A DNA stretch of 64,000 bases from WHSO01 sp963732875 (GTDB lineage: Bacteria > Pseudomonadota > Alphaproteobacteria > SMXQ01), in the NCBI GenBank assembly GCA_963732875.1, contig CAVTBD010000001.1, positions 1 through 64,000 on the forward strand. The letters are read 5' to 3'. Positions 8,833 through 21,094 of the stretch are shown one piece after another. Made by a program: the position numbers and the translations under genes. Position 1 is the stretch's first letter; each line of letters begins with the position of its first letter. The notes beneath the pieces were generated by a model. It was given only the letters and a program-made list of their open reading frames with translations, was not told where the DNA came from and made no database searches.

Positions 8833-8964
8833 CAACAACGTCCAACAATATCCTGTCAGCATGCTCGTAAATAGCGCCGCACCAACGCCAATGCGTCGAG
8901 CCGCTCAGCGAGGGCCGATAAAGTAAGACTGCAAGCGGCACCTAAATTCGCCGTTGAGGGAGGC

Positions 8965-9387
8965 TCATATGCCCGAGAACTCGTGTTCGTGTTCAAGAGC
9001 GGCCTCGCACCACACATTAATAATGTGGAACTCGGTGAGCACGGCCGGAACCGGACCAACGTGTGGGAATACGCGGGAGCGACTAGCTTCGGAGTAACCC
9101 GTGATGAAGAACTCGCTGCCCACCCCACAGTAAAGCCGATCGCCATGGTGGCTGACGCCATCATGGACGTTTCCAATTATGGCGACCTCGTGCTCGACCC
9201 ATTCAGCGGTTCTGGCACGACGATTCTTGCCGCTGAAGCAACTGGCCGGCGTGCAGCCGCGATTGAATTGGACCCGGGCTATGTGGATGTAGCGATTAAG
9301 CGGTGGCAAAAGCATACTGGCCAATCTGCCGTACATGCCGAGTCGCAACGCACGTTCGCCGAGATCGCGGAGGCGCGTCATGGCTAA
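8965..9387 (+). pseudogene. DNA methyltransferase, C-terminal fragment (phage-type N4/N6)
   Basis: Only the C-terminal third of a ParB-domain-type adenine/cytosine-N4 methyltransferase remains. Family-like residues begin at RELVFVFKSG and include RTNVW, HPTVKP and the SAM-binding motif DPFSGSGTT, then ELDPGYVDVAIKRW. The DPPY catalytic motif and the N-terminal half are missing, and the open frame begins after a stop at 8872-8874 with unrelated residues. It therefore cannot methylate DNA. Its stop overlaps the start of the DUF5681 gene, as in the usual methyltransferase-DUF5681-terminase order of alphaproteobacterial prophage-like modules. Confidence 0.75.
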
Positions 9388-9774
9388 CTACAAGGTTGGT
9401 TACAAGAAGCCACCGGAATCAGGGCAATTCAGGAAGGGCAAGTCGGGCAACACCAAGGGCCGCCCCAAGGGAACGAACAATCTAAAGACGGACCTTCAGG
9501 AAGAGCTTGGTGAGACGATCCAGATCAAGGAAGGCGGCAAGGCCAAGGCCATCTCGAAACAGCGAGCAATGGTCAAGAGTTCATGGCGCGCGCCCTCAAG
9601 GGCGATGCTAAGGCGGCTAGCTTGCTGTTCAGCATGATGTTGAAATTGATGCAGGTGGACGAAGTGCCTCCCGAATTTGCAAATCTCTCGGAATCCGACA
9701 AGCAAATACTCGCCCGGTTCGAGAAGGAGATTCTCAAGGCGTCGACGAAAACGGGGGACAAGCCTCATGCTTGA
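9380..9774 (+). pseudogene. DUF5681 protein (terminase-associated), frameshifted
   Basis: The N-terminus NYKVGYKKPPESGQF with the GRPKG motif is the DUF5681 signature; the protein sits before terminase large subunits and may act as a small terminase or DNA-binding partner. After SKQRAMVKS the frame is lost at about 9578, while the expected continuation (MARALKGDAKAAS) runs in the next frame from 9583 to 9774. Adding one T in AGTTC restores it. The corrected stop overlaps the terminase start at 9767, confirming the gene's natural end. It may be a real lesion or a sequencing error. Confidence 0.7.
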
Positions 9775-11161
9775 CGACAATGAACTCTTCTTTGCCGTCC
9801 TCCGTCAGAACCTTGGCGTGTTCGCAGAGAAGGCCTTCACGTACCTTAACCCCGGCACAGTATTCCTGCCTAACTGGCATATCGCAGCCATTGCCTGGCA
9901 CCTCGAGCAGGTTCGTCTCGGCAAAATAAAGCGGCTGATCATCAACATCCCGCCGCGATACGGAAAGTCCCTACTCACGTCGGTCGCGTTTCCAGCCTAT
10001 CTCCTCGGTCGCGACCCTACACGACGCATTATCACGGTGAGTTACGCCAATGAGCTTGCCGTGGAACTCTCGCAGCAGACGCGTCTGCTTATGCAGTCGG
10101 ATTGGTATCAGAAGGGATTTCCAGCAACTCAGTTGAGCGACACTAAAAACACGGAAACCTTTTTCAAAACGACGCAGCACGGTTTTCGTTACGCCGCCAC
10201 GCCAGGTGGTACTCTGACTGGCATTGGCGGAGATATCATGATCGTAGACGATCTCATCAAGCCGTTAGATGCGTATTCAGATCCTTTGCGGACAAAAGCG
10301 AACCACTTTTACAGCTCGACGCTACTTTCCCGCCTCGATAACAAAGCAGAAGGTGCGATCATTATCGTGATGCAACGCCTCCATGAAGACGACCTCGTCG
10401 GCTACGTGATGGAGATGGACGACTGGACCTTTCTCACTCTCCCCGCCATCGCGACCAATCTTGAGAAGATTCAAATTGGCTTGGACGAGTTTCATATCAG
10501 GCAACCGGGAGAGGCGCTTCACCCCGAACGCGAAAGCCTCGAAGACCTTCAGAAGATACGCAAAGCACTCGGCGAGATGCATTTCTCGGCGCAGTACCAG
10601 CAGAATCCAGTGCCCCCCGGCGGTAACATGTTCAAGCTCGAGTGGGTTAAGCGGTATGACAAGCTGCCACCGCGGTATTACTTCGAACGCGTGATCCTCA
10701 GCTGGGATACCGCGGTAACGGCAGCGGCGACGAGCGACTATTCAGTCTGCACGGTCTGGGCCAAGCGCGGCGATCAGTACTTCCTCGTCGACATCATCCG
10801 GGACAAGCTTGATTACCCTGATCTCGAGAAGCTCGTGTTCAAGCTTTTTGAGAGATATAGACCGGAACTCGTCGTCATTGAGAAATCACATATCGGAATC
10901 GCATTGATAAGCAAATTTCGCCAGGCAGGGCATCTCGAATTCCGAGGCCTGACACCGACCGGAGATAAAGTATCTCGCGCCGCTCAGCAGTCTGCGAAGA
11001 TCGAAGCAGGAAGGGTGTTCTTGCCCAAGTCGGCCCCTTGGCTTGACGCCTTTGAAAAGGAAATCCTGCAGTTTCCTCACGGGAAGCACGACGATCAGGT
11101 CGACAGCATGGTGCAGTTCCTGCGAGCGATGGATTACACCATACCAGGAATCAATTTTTAG
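9767..11161 (+). CDS. Phage terminase large subunit
   Basis: A 464-residue packaging motor. The ATPase has a Walker-A-like PPRYGKS (62-68) and Walker B MIVDD (158-162); the C-terminal RNase H-fold nuclease shows SWDTA with D314 and a terminal acidic GKHDDQVDS. Both domains look intact. It overlaps the preceding gene by eight bases. No portal, protease or capsid gene follows, so this is an orphan terminase in a prophage or gene-transfer remnant. Base composition is clearly less GC-rich than the flanking chromosome, consistent with transfer. Confidence 0.9.
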   Translation: MLDDNELFFAVLRQNLGVFAEKAFTYLNPGTVFLPNWHIAAIAWHLEQVRLGKIKRLIINIPPRYGKSLLTSVAFPAYLLGRDPTRRIITVSYANELAVELSQQTRLLMQSDWYQKGFPATQLSDTKNTETFFKTTQHGFRYAATPGGTLTGIGGDIMIVDDLIKPLDAYSDPLRTKANHFYSSTLLSRLDNKAEGAIIIVMQRLHEDDLVGYVMEMDDWTFLTLPAIATNLEKIQIGLDEFHIRQPGEALHPERESLEDLQKIRKALGEMHFSAQYQQNPVPPGGNMFKLEWVKRYDKLPPRYYFERVILSWDTAVTAAATSDYSVCTVWAKRGDQYFLVDIIRDKLDYPDLEKLVFKLFERYRPELVVIEKSHIGIALISKFRQAGHLEFRGLTPTGDKVSRAAQQSAKIEAGRVFLPKSAPWLDAFEKEILQFPHGKHDDQVDSMVQFLRAMDYTIPGINF

Positions 11162-11170
11162 AGGCTAATC

Positions 11171-11494
11171 TTAACGCGAGGTCTGTTGTGCCGTGGACAT
11201 CACCGCATCATCGTCCCGGATCAATTCCGCCAGCAGGTATGTCAGAACGGCGCCACGATCTTCGGGATCCAATCCCTCACGCAGGCGGCCGCACAGCACG
11301 GCAAGCTTGAGCCCTAGGTCCCATGGCACCTGGACCGGAGCCTGCGCGAGGTGTGTCACGACCGCAAATAACTCTTCAACGCGCTCCGACATCTCGTCAT
11401 CCGAAGCAGGCTGATTGACGGCACGCATGCAGCGGACCACCTCGGCATAAAGCCGGGAGACCAGGGTAGCGCGGTTATCGGCGTTTTCAGGCAT
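11171..11494 (-). CDS. Hypothetical protein, 107 aa
   Basis: I do not recognise this protein. ATG 11494 has GAAGGA seven bases upstream, so it looks translated. It is acidic, probably all-helical, with no signal peptide or membrane segment. It is convergent with the terminase gene (9 bases apart) and divergent from DUF3489, so it is probably cargo of the mobile region. Confidence 0.55.
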   Translation of the reverse strand: MPENADNRATLVSRLYAEVVRCMRAVNQPASDDEMSERVEELFAVVTHLAQAPVQVPWDLGLKLAVLCGRLREGLDPEDRGAVLTYLLAELIRDDDAVMSTAQQTSR

Positions 11495-11691
11495 AGGTTT
11501 CCTTCGCTTCCTGCGCGCCCCGCGGTCAAGTGGAATTCTCGTCGATACCACTGGACTTCCCGCTGCAAGGAAGCATGGATTGCTAACGGGCGCCCCCCAA
11601 TGGACCTACGCCCCGGCCCTGACCGGCATCGCCGGCGGGGCTTCTGGGAGTACAGGCGCCGCATCCTGCGGCGCCCAACCCGGAGGTCCAA

Positions 11692-12270
11692 ATGACCAAA
11701 CTCACCGATACTCAACTCGTGGTTCTCAACGCCGCCGCCGGACGCGGCGACCGTACGGTCCTGCCGCTGCCCAAATCCCTCAAGATCAACAAGGGCACCG
11801 CCACCAGCGTGCTGAAGGCGCTGCTCGCCAAGGGGCTGGTCGAGGAACGGCCGGCCAAGGCCGGCACCGAGTTCTGGCGGCAGGATGATGACGGGCACGG
11901 TTTCATGCTCATCATCAGCGACAACGGCATCGCGGCCCTCGACGGCGGACCAGACGCTGCTCCGAAGGCGCCCGCCGTCAAGGACGTCGCGGGCAAGAAG
12001 TCCAGCCCCAAGGCCAGGAGGGAAACCGTGTCCAAAGGGGCCACGACCGGCAGCCACGGCGCCAGCGGAAAGCGGCCCGGCGGCAAGGTCGAGACCATCC
12101 TGACCCTCTTGCGGCGTCCCGATGGCGCCCGCCTCACTGAGCTGGAGAAGGCGACCGGCTGGCAGCCCCACAGCGTGCGGGCGGCACTGACGGGCCTGCG
12201 CAAACGGGGGATCGAAGTGACCCGCGAGCGCAAGGACGACGTCACCACCTACTCCGCCAAGGTCGCCTGA
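11692..12270 (+). CDS. DUF3489 domain protein
   Basis: A 192-residue protein with two likely winged-helix regions: residues 1-80, resembling a marker of DNA-binding repressors, and the C-terminal DUF3489 domain from about 125 (VETILTLLRRPDGARLTEL to KAVA-like end). They are joined by a basic, Lys/Gly/Ser-rich linker. It overlaps DUF2924 by one base (TGATG) and stands two genes upstream of a serine recombinase, an arrangement common in alphaproteobacterial mobile elements. A role in recombinase control or DNA targeting is inferred, not shown. Confidence 0.8.
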   Translation: MTKLTDTQLVVLNAAAGRGDRTVLPLPKSLKINKGTATSVLKALLAKGLVEERPAKAGTEFWRQDDDGHGFMLIISDNGIAALDGGPDAAPKAPAVKDVAGKKSSPKARRETVSKGATTGSHGASGKRPGGKVETILTLLRRPDGARLTELEKATGWQPHSVRAALTGLRKRGIEVTRERKDDVTTYSAKVA

Positions 12271-12759
12271 TGACCGGGCGGGATGATTCCATTGCCGGGC
12301 TCGACGCGCTCACGCGCGCCGGGCTCGGCGCCCGTTTCCAGGAGTTGTTCGGGTGCCCCTTACCCAAGAGCATGAGCCGCGCCCTTCTGCGCCGGATCAT
12401 TGCTTACCGGCTCCAGGAGATCGCAGCAGGTGGGCCGAATCGGGCCCTCAGGCAGCGCCTGGCGAAGCGCGCCCGGGAGCTGCAGACGACCGGCACTGTC
12501 ACCAGCACCCCTGCACCCCAGATCAAGCCCGGCACCCGGTTCCTGCGGGAGTGGCAGGGCAAGACCCATACCGTGACGGTGACCGAAGGTGGGTTCCAGT
12601 ACCAGGACCGCACCTACCGCAGTCTCTCGGTGATCGCCCGCGAGATCACCGGCACGCGCTGGTCGGGCCCCGCCTTCTTCGGCCTCACGGACCGGAAGCG
12701 CACACCTATTAGTAAGAACCGTACCGATGATCCCTGTCCCGCGCCGGACGCCAACGGTG

Positions 12760-12776
<17 letters not shown>
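12270..12776 (+). CDS. DUF2924 domain protein
   Basis: A 168-residue small protein with the DUF2924 core: an N-terminal helical segment (FQELFGCPLPKSMSRALLRR) and a C-terminal beta segment containing LREWQGKTHTVTV and REITGTRWSGPAFFGL. Such proteins nearly always precede recombinases of this type and are suspected accessory factors. The start is coupled to the upstream stop, and its 3' end overlaps the recombinase start. Confidence 0.85.
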
Positions 12777-14493
<1,717 letters not shown>

Positions 14494-14514
14494 AAAGCGA
14501 ACCGACAAAATGCC

Positions 14515-14573
14515 AACCGGAGAAAACATGGCGCCCGTCTGCGGAGACGGCCGCCTCGCTGTTCTCTCCGGTT
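14515..14573. repeat. Cruciform downstream of recombinase
   Basis: A perfect 9-bp inverted repeat (AACCGGAGA with TCTCCGGTT) encloses 41 bases that contain a second perfect hairpin, CCGTCT-GCGG-AGACGG, at 14535-14550. It begins 21 bases after the recombinase stop. It may be a terminator-like RNA or part of the recombination site. Confidence 0.6.
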
Positions 14574-14589
14574 CGCTTCTCTAAGCGCA

Positions 14590-14650
14590 CCCTGCGGGAA
14601 GCCCGCGGTACGGCCCAAAACGTACCGTGGGTTCGAATCTCATCCGAAAC
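14590..14650 (+). other. tRNA-like remnant (class II tRNA 3' part), possible attachment site
   Basis: GGTACG-gcccaaaa-CGTACC forms a long-variable-arm-like stem (14607-14626), followed directly by a T-arm with loop TTCGAAT and stems GTGGG/CTCAT (14627-14643). The layout matches the 3' part of the neighbouring tRNA-Ser read in the opposite orientation, with several substitutions. A D-arm, regular anticodon arm and CCA cannot be found, so it is not a working tRNA. Confidence 0.55.
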
Positions 14651-14672
14651 ATGAGTGTAAAGAGGGACTTAG

Positions 14673-14762
14673 TGGCGGAGAGGGCGGGATTCGAACCCGC
14701 GATACGTTTTACCGTATGCACGCTTTCCAAGCGTGTGCCTTAAACCACTCGGCCACCTCTCC
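14673..14762 (-). tRNA. tRNA-Ser (GGA anticodon)
   Basis: A complete class II tRNA of 90 bases including an encoded CCA. The acceptor stem is GGAGAGG/CCTCTCC, the anticodon loop TTGGAAA gives GGA, a long variable arm (ATACG/CGTAT) follows, and the T-loop is TTCGAAT. It marks the junction between the mobile region and the conserved chromosome to the right. Confidence 0.95.
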
Positions 14763-15010
14763 CCGGCCGCGAACGGTTCCCCGTGCGGGGTTTCGCGGCG
14801 CCCCTGTATAGCCCGCCGGGGCTTCGATGCCTACCCTCGGCGCGTTCGGGGAGGCGGCACGTTACCCGACATTGGTTAACGTTTCAATTTCGGTAAAAGA
14901 CCAATTGTTGCAGAGGGTTACTCAGAAGCGTAGGGTGCCTGTCATGATCCGGCCCCGGCGCCGCGCCCGTGCGCGGCCGGGGATCGCGCACATGCTCCGG
15001 GAGCAAGGCC

Positions 15011-15343
15011 ATGATCCTGCGCGTCATCGCCGTCCTTCTGCTAGTCGCCGCTCTCGTCGCGGGCGGGATCGAAGTGGTGCAGTGGATCATGAACGGCCAG
15101 TACGATTCGCTCACCGCGGGCGAACTCTGGTACATGATCCACCGCGGCAGCCTCAACCTCACCCAGGCCGTGATCCAGCGCTACGTCGCCGCATGGCTGT
15201 GGGACCCGGTGATGGTTTCCGTGCTGACCCTGCCCGCCTGGGCGGTGCTCGGCGTGCCGGCACTGGTGCTGCTGTGGATCAGCCAGCCGCGCACGGGCGT
15301 GCGCGGTAAGCGCCGCATCTTCGGCAGTAGCGGCAAGAGCTGA
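15011..15343 (+). CDS. Small membrane protein, 110 aa
   Basis: Two membrane segments are visible, at residues 2-22 (ILRVIAVLLLVAALVAGGIEV) and about 70-92 (VMVSVLTLPAWAVLGVPALVLLW), separated by a polar helical stretch and followed by a basic cytoplasmic tail. ATG 15011 follows GGGAGCAAGG. I recognise it only as a conserved hypothetical inner-membrane protein; no function can be given. It is convergent with the OsmC gene, six bases away. Confidence 0.7.
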   Translation: MILRVIAVLLLVAALVAGGIEVVQWIMNGQYDSLTAGELWYMIHRGSLNLTQAVIQRYVAAWLWDPVMVSVLTLPAWAVLGVPALVLLWISQPRTGVRGKRRIFGSSGKS

Positions 15344-15349
15344 GGCGCC

Positions 15350-15829
15350 TCAGCGCACCGGTGCCGAGATCTGCCAGACGATCTCGGGCTCGATGCCGGC
15401 CTCCGAGAACAGCCGCCCGATCGGGCACTTGTCCACCGACAGCGCCTTCAGCCGCGCGACGCGCGCCTCCGGCTCGGCGCTCTCGAAGGCGATCTCGAGG
15501 CGCGCGCCGTTGATGCGCGTGTTGGCGTCGTTGCCCTTGATCCCCGGCACCTTGTCGGATGTGGTGACGCAGGTCACCCGCAGGTTGGCGTAAGTGAAGC
15601 GCATCGCCTCGGCGACGCGTACCACCTGCACCGACTGGCACGAGGCGAATGCCGCCGTCAGCGTCTCGAGCGAGGTCGGTGCCGCGCCGCTACCACCGAG
15701 ATGGGTACCCTCGTCGGTCGCCACCACGTGACCCGAATCGACCACCGTATCGAAGCGGTAGCCCGCGACCGGCGTCAGCTTCGCTGTCCGTACCCGCATG
15801 CCCTCGGGATACTTGCGTTTGATTTCCAT
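15350..15829 (-). CDS. OsmC family peroxiredoxin
   Basis: A 159-residue OsmC/Ohr-fold protein. The two reactive cysteines characteristic of the family are C64 (FASCQS) and C135 (VDKCPIGR), so thiol-dependent peroxidase activity is plausible. It lies 35 bases after lepA on the same strand and may be cotranscribed with it. The closest subgroup is the OsmC-like/YhfA type, not Ohr. Confidence 0.87.
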   Translation of the reverse strand: MEIKRKYPEGMRVRTAKLTPVAGYRFDTVVDSGHVVATDEGTHLGGSGAAPTSLETLTAAFASCQSVQVVRVAEAMRFTYANLRVTCVTTSDKVPGIKGNDANTRINGARLEIAFESAEPEARVARLKALSVDKCPIGRLFSEAGIEPEIVWQISAPVR

Positions 15830-15864
15830 GATGCCCCTCCGTCCCGCCCGGGGCGCCGGGCAGT

Positions 15865-17667
15865 CTAGTTGTCGCTGGTCTTGAGTGCGGCGATGAAGGC
15901 GGATTGCGGAATCTCGACGTTGCCGATCGCGCGCATCCGCTTCTTGCCTTCCTTCTGCTTCTCCAGAAGCTTCCGCTTGCGGGTGATGTCGCCGCCGTAG
16001 CACTTGGCGGTCACGTCCTTGCGCAGCGCCGACAGGGTCTCGCGCGCGATCACCTTGGCGCCGATCGCGGCCTGGATCGCCACCTTGAACAGCTGGCGCG
16101 GGATCAGCTCCTTGAGCCTGAGGCACAGCGCGCGCCCGCGCGTCTCGGCCTGGCTGCGGTGCACCACCATGCTGAGCGCATCGACCGGATCGCCGTTGAC
16201 CAGGATGGAGAGCTTCACCAGCTCGCTCTCGCGGTAGCCCTCGATCTGGTAGTCGAACGAGGCATAGCCGCGCGACACCGACTTGAGCCGGTCGTAGAAG
16301 TCGTAGACAACCTCGTTGAGCGGTAGGCGATAGACCACCATGGCACGCCCGCCGACGTAGGTCAGGTCGATCTGCTCGCCGCGGCGTTCCTGGCACAGCG
16401 CCAGCACAGCGCCGAGATAACTGTCAGGCACCATGATGGTGGCACGGATCCACGGCTCTTCCATGCGGTCGATGCGCACCGGGTCGGGCATGTCGGCGGG
16501 GTTGTGCAGCTCGACCATGGCGCCGTCGGTCATGAACACCTTGTAGATGACGCTGGGCGCCGTGGTGATCAGGTCTAGGTCGAACTCGCGCTCGAGGCGC
16601 TCCTGCACGATCTCGAGGTGCAACAGGCCGAGGAAACCGCAGCGGAAGCCGAAGCCGAGCGCCGCCGAAGTCTCCATCTGGTACTGGAAGCTCGCGTCGT
16701 TGAGCGCGAGCTTGGCAATGGAATCGCGCAGCTTCTCGAAATCGTCGGCATTGACCGGGAACAGGCCGCAGAACACCACCGGCTGGGACGGCTTGAAGCC
16801 CGGCAGCGGCGTTACGGTGCGGCGGCGTTCCTCGGTGATGGTGTCGCCCACCTGGCAGTCGGCGATGGTCTTGATCGAGGCGGCAATGAAGCCGATCGAA
16901 CCGGGCCCCAGGCTGTCGACCTTGAGCGGCTTGGGCGTGAACACGCCGACCTCGTCGATCTCGTGGATCGCGCCGGTGCCCATCATGCGCAGTTTCATGC
17001 CCCTGCGGATCTCACCGTCGTGGACGCGCACCAGCACGACCACGCCGAGGTAGGCGTCGTACCAGCTGTCCACCAACAGCGCCTTCAGGGGTGCCTTGAT
17101 GTCGCCCTTGGGCGCGGGCAGGCGCGCCACCAGCGCCTCCAGCACGTCGGCGACGCCCATGCCGGTCTTGGCGGAGATGGGAATGGCATTGGAGGCGTCG
17201 AGGCCGATCACGTCCTCGATCTCCTGCTTGACGCGCTCGGGCTCGGCCGCGGGCAGGTCGATCTTGTTGAGCACCGGCACGATCTCGTGGTCGGCGTCGA
17301 TGGCGAGATAGACGTTGGCGAGCGTCTGCGCCTCCACCCCCTGGCTCGCGTCCACCACCAGGATCGAGCCCTCGCAGGCGCGCAAGGATCGCGAGACCTC
17401 GTAGGTGAAGTCGACATGGCCCGGCGTGTCCATCAGGTTGAGCTCGTAGTCCTCGCCGTTCCTCGCCTTGTAGATCAGGCGCACGGTCTGGGCCTTGATG
17501 GTGATGCCGCGCTCGCGCTCGATGTCCATGGAATCGAGCACCTGGTCGCGGCGCTCGCGCGCGGTCAGCCCGCCGCACAGCTCGATCAGGCGATCGGCGA
17601 GCGTCGACTTGCCGTGATCGATGTGGGCGATGATCGCAAAGTTGCGGATGTGAGCGAGATCGGTCAC
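15865..17667 (-). CDS. lepA: Elongation factor 4 (LepA), ribosome back-translocase
   Basis: A 600-residue translational GTPase, full length for LepA. The G1 motif AHIDHGKST is at 14-22, DTPGHVDF and NKIDLP follow, and the LepA-specific C-terminal domain ends in KRMRAIGNVEIPQSAF. The start is taken as GTG 17667 (VTDLAHIRNF), which matches the family's length; an open frame reaches 17739 but adds an arginine-rich stretch foreign to LepA. EF4 acts on stalled or mistranslocated ribosomes. No strong ribosome-binding site is seen. Confidence 0.95.
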   Translation of the reverse strand: MTDLAHIRNFAIIAHIDHGKSTLADRLIELCGGLTARERRDQVLDSMDIERERGITIKAQTVRLIYKARNGEDYELNLMDTPGHVDFTYEVSRSLRACEGSILVVDASQGVEAQTLANVYLAIDADHEIVPVLNKIDLPAAEPERVKQEIEDVIGLDASNAIPISAKTGMGVADVLEALVARLPAPKGDIKAPLKALLVDSWYDAYLGVVVLVRVHDGEIRRGMKLRMMGTGAIHEIDEVGVFTPKPLKVDSLGPGSIGFIAASIKTIADCQVGDTITEERRRTVTPLPGFKPSQPVVFCGLFPVNADDFEKLRDSIAKLALNDASFQYQMETSAALGFGFRCGFLGLLHLEIVQERLEREFDLDLITTAPSVIYKVFMTDGAMVELHNPADMPDPVRIDRMEEPWIRATIMVPDSYLGAVLALCQERRGEQIDLTYVGGRAMVVYRLPLNEVVYDFYDRLKSVSRGYASFDYQIEGYRESELVKLSILVNGDPVDALSMVVHRSQAETRGRALCLRLKELIPRQLFKVAIQAAIGAKVIARETLSALRKDVTAKCYGGDITRKRKLLEKQKEGKKRMRAIGNVEIPQSAFIAALKTSDN

Positions 17668-18024
17668 CGAATGCGTCCGAAGATAGGGCCGAAGATAGGC
17701 GCGCGCCCGGAACATAGGGGGTATGGGCAGCGCGCGCAATGCCCTGTCCGAGGCTGCCCCAGCGGGCCGAAAACCCTTGGATTCCCGAGCCTCCAGCAGG
17801 TCCGGCAGTCCCTGGCGGCACCGCCCCGACGCGAATACTTAGTTTTTCGAACAAACTATTCCGGATGCGCGATTCATGACCGAAATTTAATTGGAACGTT
17901 AGGAACATTTAATTCCGCGCGCGATTTTTCTCCCTAATCTCCCCCCATCCTTCATGGCCCCGCCGCCGGCGTCCGGGATCGGGCTTCGACATCCCTGCGG
18001 GCCGACAAGAAATGGAGCCAATCC
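17668..18024. other. Divergent intergenic region between lepA and the NEW3 operon
   Basis: 357 bases with no credible gene. The right half (17835-17920) is AT-rich and likely carries promoters. It contains two GGAAC pentamers ten bases apart (17893 and 17903), the second within GGAA-N7-TTCC. GGAAC is the -35 core of some ECF sigma promoters, but I see no matching -10, so no assignment is made. Confidence 0.3.
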
Positions 18025-19184
18025 ATGCGTCGTTCCTTCCTCCCGGCTTTTGCCGCCCTTGTCCTCCTCGCCACACCCGCCTTCGCCGCCCCCGCGGGCG
18101 TAGGCCGGCATATCAGCCTCGTGACCAGCTATCCCGCGGTCACGGTCAAGGCGGGCGAGACCACCAATCTCAACATCAAGCTCGAGAATCAGAACCTGCC
18201 GCCGGAAGCGCTCAAGCTGTCGGTGGCCGAGGTGCCGACCGGCTGGAAGGCACAGCTGCTCGGCAACGACCGGCCGATCGCCTCGGCCATGCCCGACACC
18301 AACGAATTGGTCGACGTGTCGCTGCGCCTCGACGTGCCCGACGGTGCCAAGCCCGGCAGCCACGAGATCGTGGTCAAGGCGGCGGGGCACGGCATCAGCG
18401 AGGCCCTGCCGATCCACGTCACCATCGGCGACGTGCTGCCGCCCAAGATCGAGATCAAGCCCAAACTGCCCTCGCTCAGGGGATCGCTTTCGAGCAGCTT
18501 CGACTACGAGTTCACCCTCAAGAACGACAGCAGCGAGAACCTGACGGTCAAGCTCGCCGCGGCGACGCCGCCCGACTTCGACGCCTCGTTCACCGAGGAG
18601 TACGGCTCGCAGCAGCTGAACGCGGTGCCGGTCGAGGCGGGCAAGAGCAAGGACATGAAGCTCAAGGTGAGCCTGCCGCCCGACGCCACTGCCGGCAACT
18701 ACCAGGTCAAGGTCCACGCCAGTACCCGGAACGCGAGCGCCGACACGACGCTCGGGCTGGACGCCACCGGCGAGCCCAAGATCGCGCTGGCCAGCGCCGA
18801 CGAGCGGCTCAACGCCGACGCGGAAGCCGGCAAGGCGACCCAGATCAACCTGGTCGTGAGCAACGACGGCAGCGCGCCCGCCAAGAACGTCGAGGTCTCG
18901 GCGACGCCGCCCAGCAACTGGAAGGTCAGCTTCGAGCCCAAGAAAATCGGCGTGCTGGCGCCGAACGCGAAGCACGCCGTGGTCGCGACCCTGACGCCGT
19001 CCGACAAGACCATCGCCGGCGACTACATGACCACGATCAAGGCCAACGCCGACGGCACCGATTCGTCGTCGCGCGACTTCCGCATCTCGGTCACCACCTC
19101 GACCATGTGGGGCGTGTTCGGCCTCGCCATCATCGCCATCGCGCTGCTGGTGCTCGGCGGCGCCGTGATCCGGTTCGGCCGGCG

Positions 19185-19188
<4 letters not shown>
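18025..19188 (+). CDS. Exported NEW3-domain protein with C-terminal membrane anchor
   Basis: A 387-residue protein with a signal peptide (residues 1-21, ending AFA), three or more repeated Ig-like beta domains rich in VKAGETTNLNIKL-type strands (NEW3-like, near 35-130, 150-240 and 255-350), and a final transmembrane helix at about 361-383 followed by RFGRR. It is therefore tethered in the inner membrane with its beta domains outside. Its stop overlaps the ABC ATPase start (ATGA), so it is part of an ABC system as a membrane-bound extracytoplasmic partner. The substrate is unknown. Confidence 0.75.
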
Positions 19189-20123
<935 letters not shown>

Positions 20124-21094
20124 GGGCTCGCCCTGGACCGGGCTCGGCGCGGTCTTCCTCAAGGAAACCGCCGACCATCTCGGCAGCATCCGCATGGTGG
20201 TGCTGCAGATCCTGGTGATCCTGGTCGGGCTCGGCGCGGTCTATACCGCGATCCAGGACCTGCGCACGGTGAGCGCCGAGGACCCGTTCCTGTTCCTGCG
20301 TCTGTTCACCCACGCGCGCGCACCCCTGCCGAGCTTCGTGGCGCTCTTGGGCTTCCTCATCCCGGTGGTGTCGATCGGGCTCGGGTTCGACGCCATCAAC
20401 GGCGAATTCTCACACCGCACCATGAGCCGCGTGCTGGCCCAGCCGATCTACCGCGACGCGCTGCTGGTCGGCAAGTTCCTGGCGGCGCTCGCCACCCTCG
20501 CTATCGGCCTGGTCGCGCTGTGGCTGCTGATCGCGGGGCTCGGCCTCGTCACCCTCGGCGTGCCGCCGGGCGGCGCCGAGATCGCGCGCGCCATACTGTT
20601 CCTGGTGATCGCGATCTTCTACGCCGGCACCTGGCTCGCCATGGCGATGCTGTTCTCGGTGCTGTTCCGCTCGGCCGCGACCTCGGCGCTCTGTGCATTA
20701 GGTGTGTGGATGCTGTTCAGCGTGCTGTGGCCGATCATCGTGCCGTTCGTCGCCCAGGCGGTCACCACACCCGACCCGATGTCGATCGTCTACGGCCTGC
20801 CCGACATCCACCAGCTGCGCATCGAGCAGGCGATCGCCACGTTCTCGCCCAACACGCTGTTCTCGGACGCGACCATCGCCATCATGCACCCGGCGACGCG
20901 CGCGCTCGGCCTCGTGTTCCGTAGCCAGCTCGAGGGCGCGGTTCTGGGCGCGCCGCTGCCGCTGGGCCAGTCGCTGCTGCTGGTGTGGCCGCAGATCACC
21001 GGCCTGATCGCCGCCACCATCGTGGTGTTCACGCTGACCTATGTGGCGTTCCAGCGCCAGGAAATCCGAGCGTAGGGGACGTTGAAGTCCCTTG

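Noticed and set aside
14590..14650. A complete second tRNA-Ser
   Set aside because: The acceptor 5' strand, D-arm, and a normal anticodon arm are missing.
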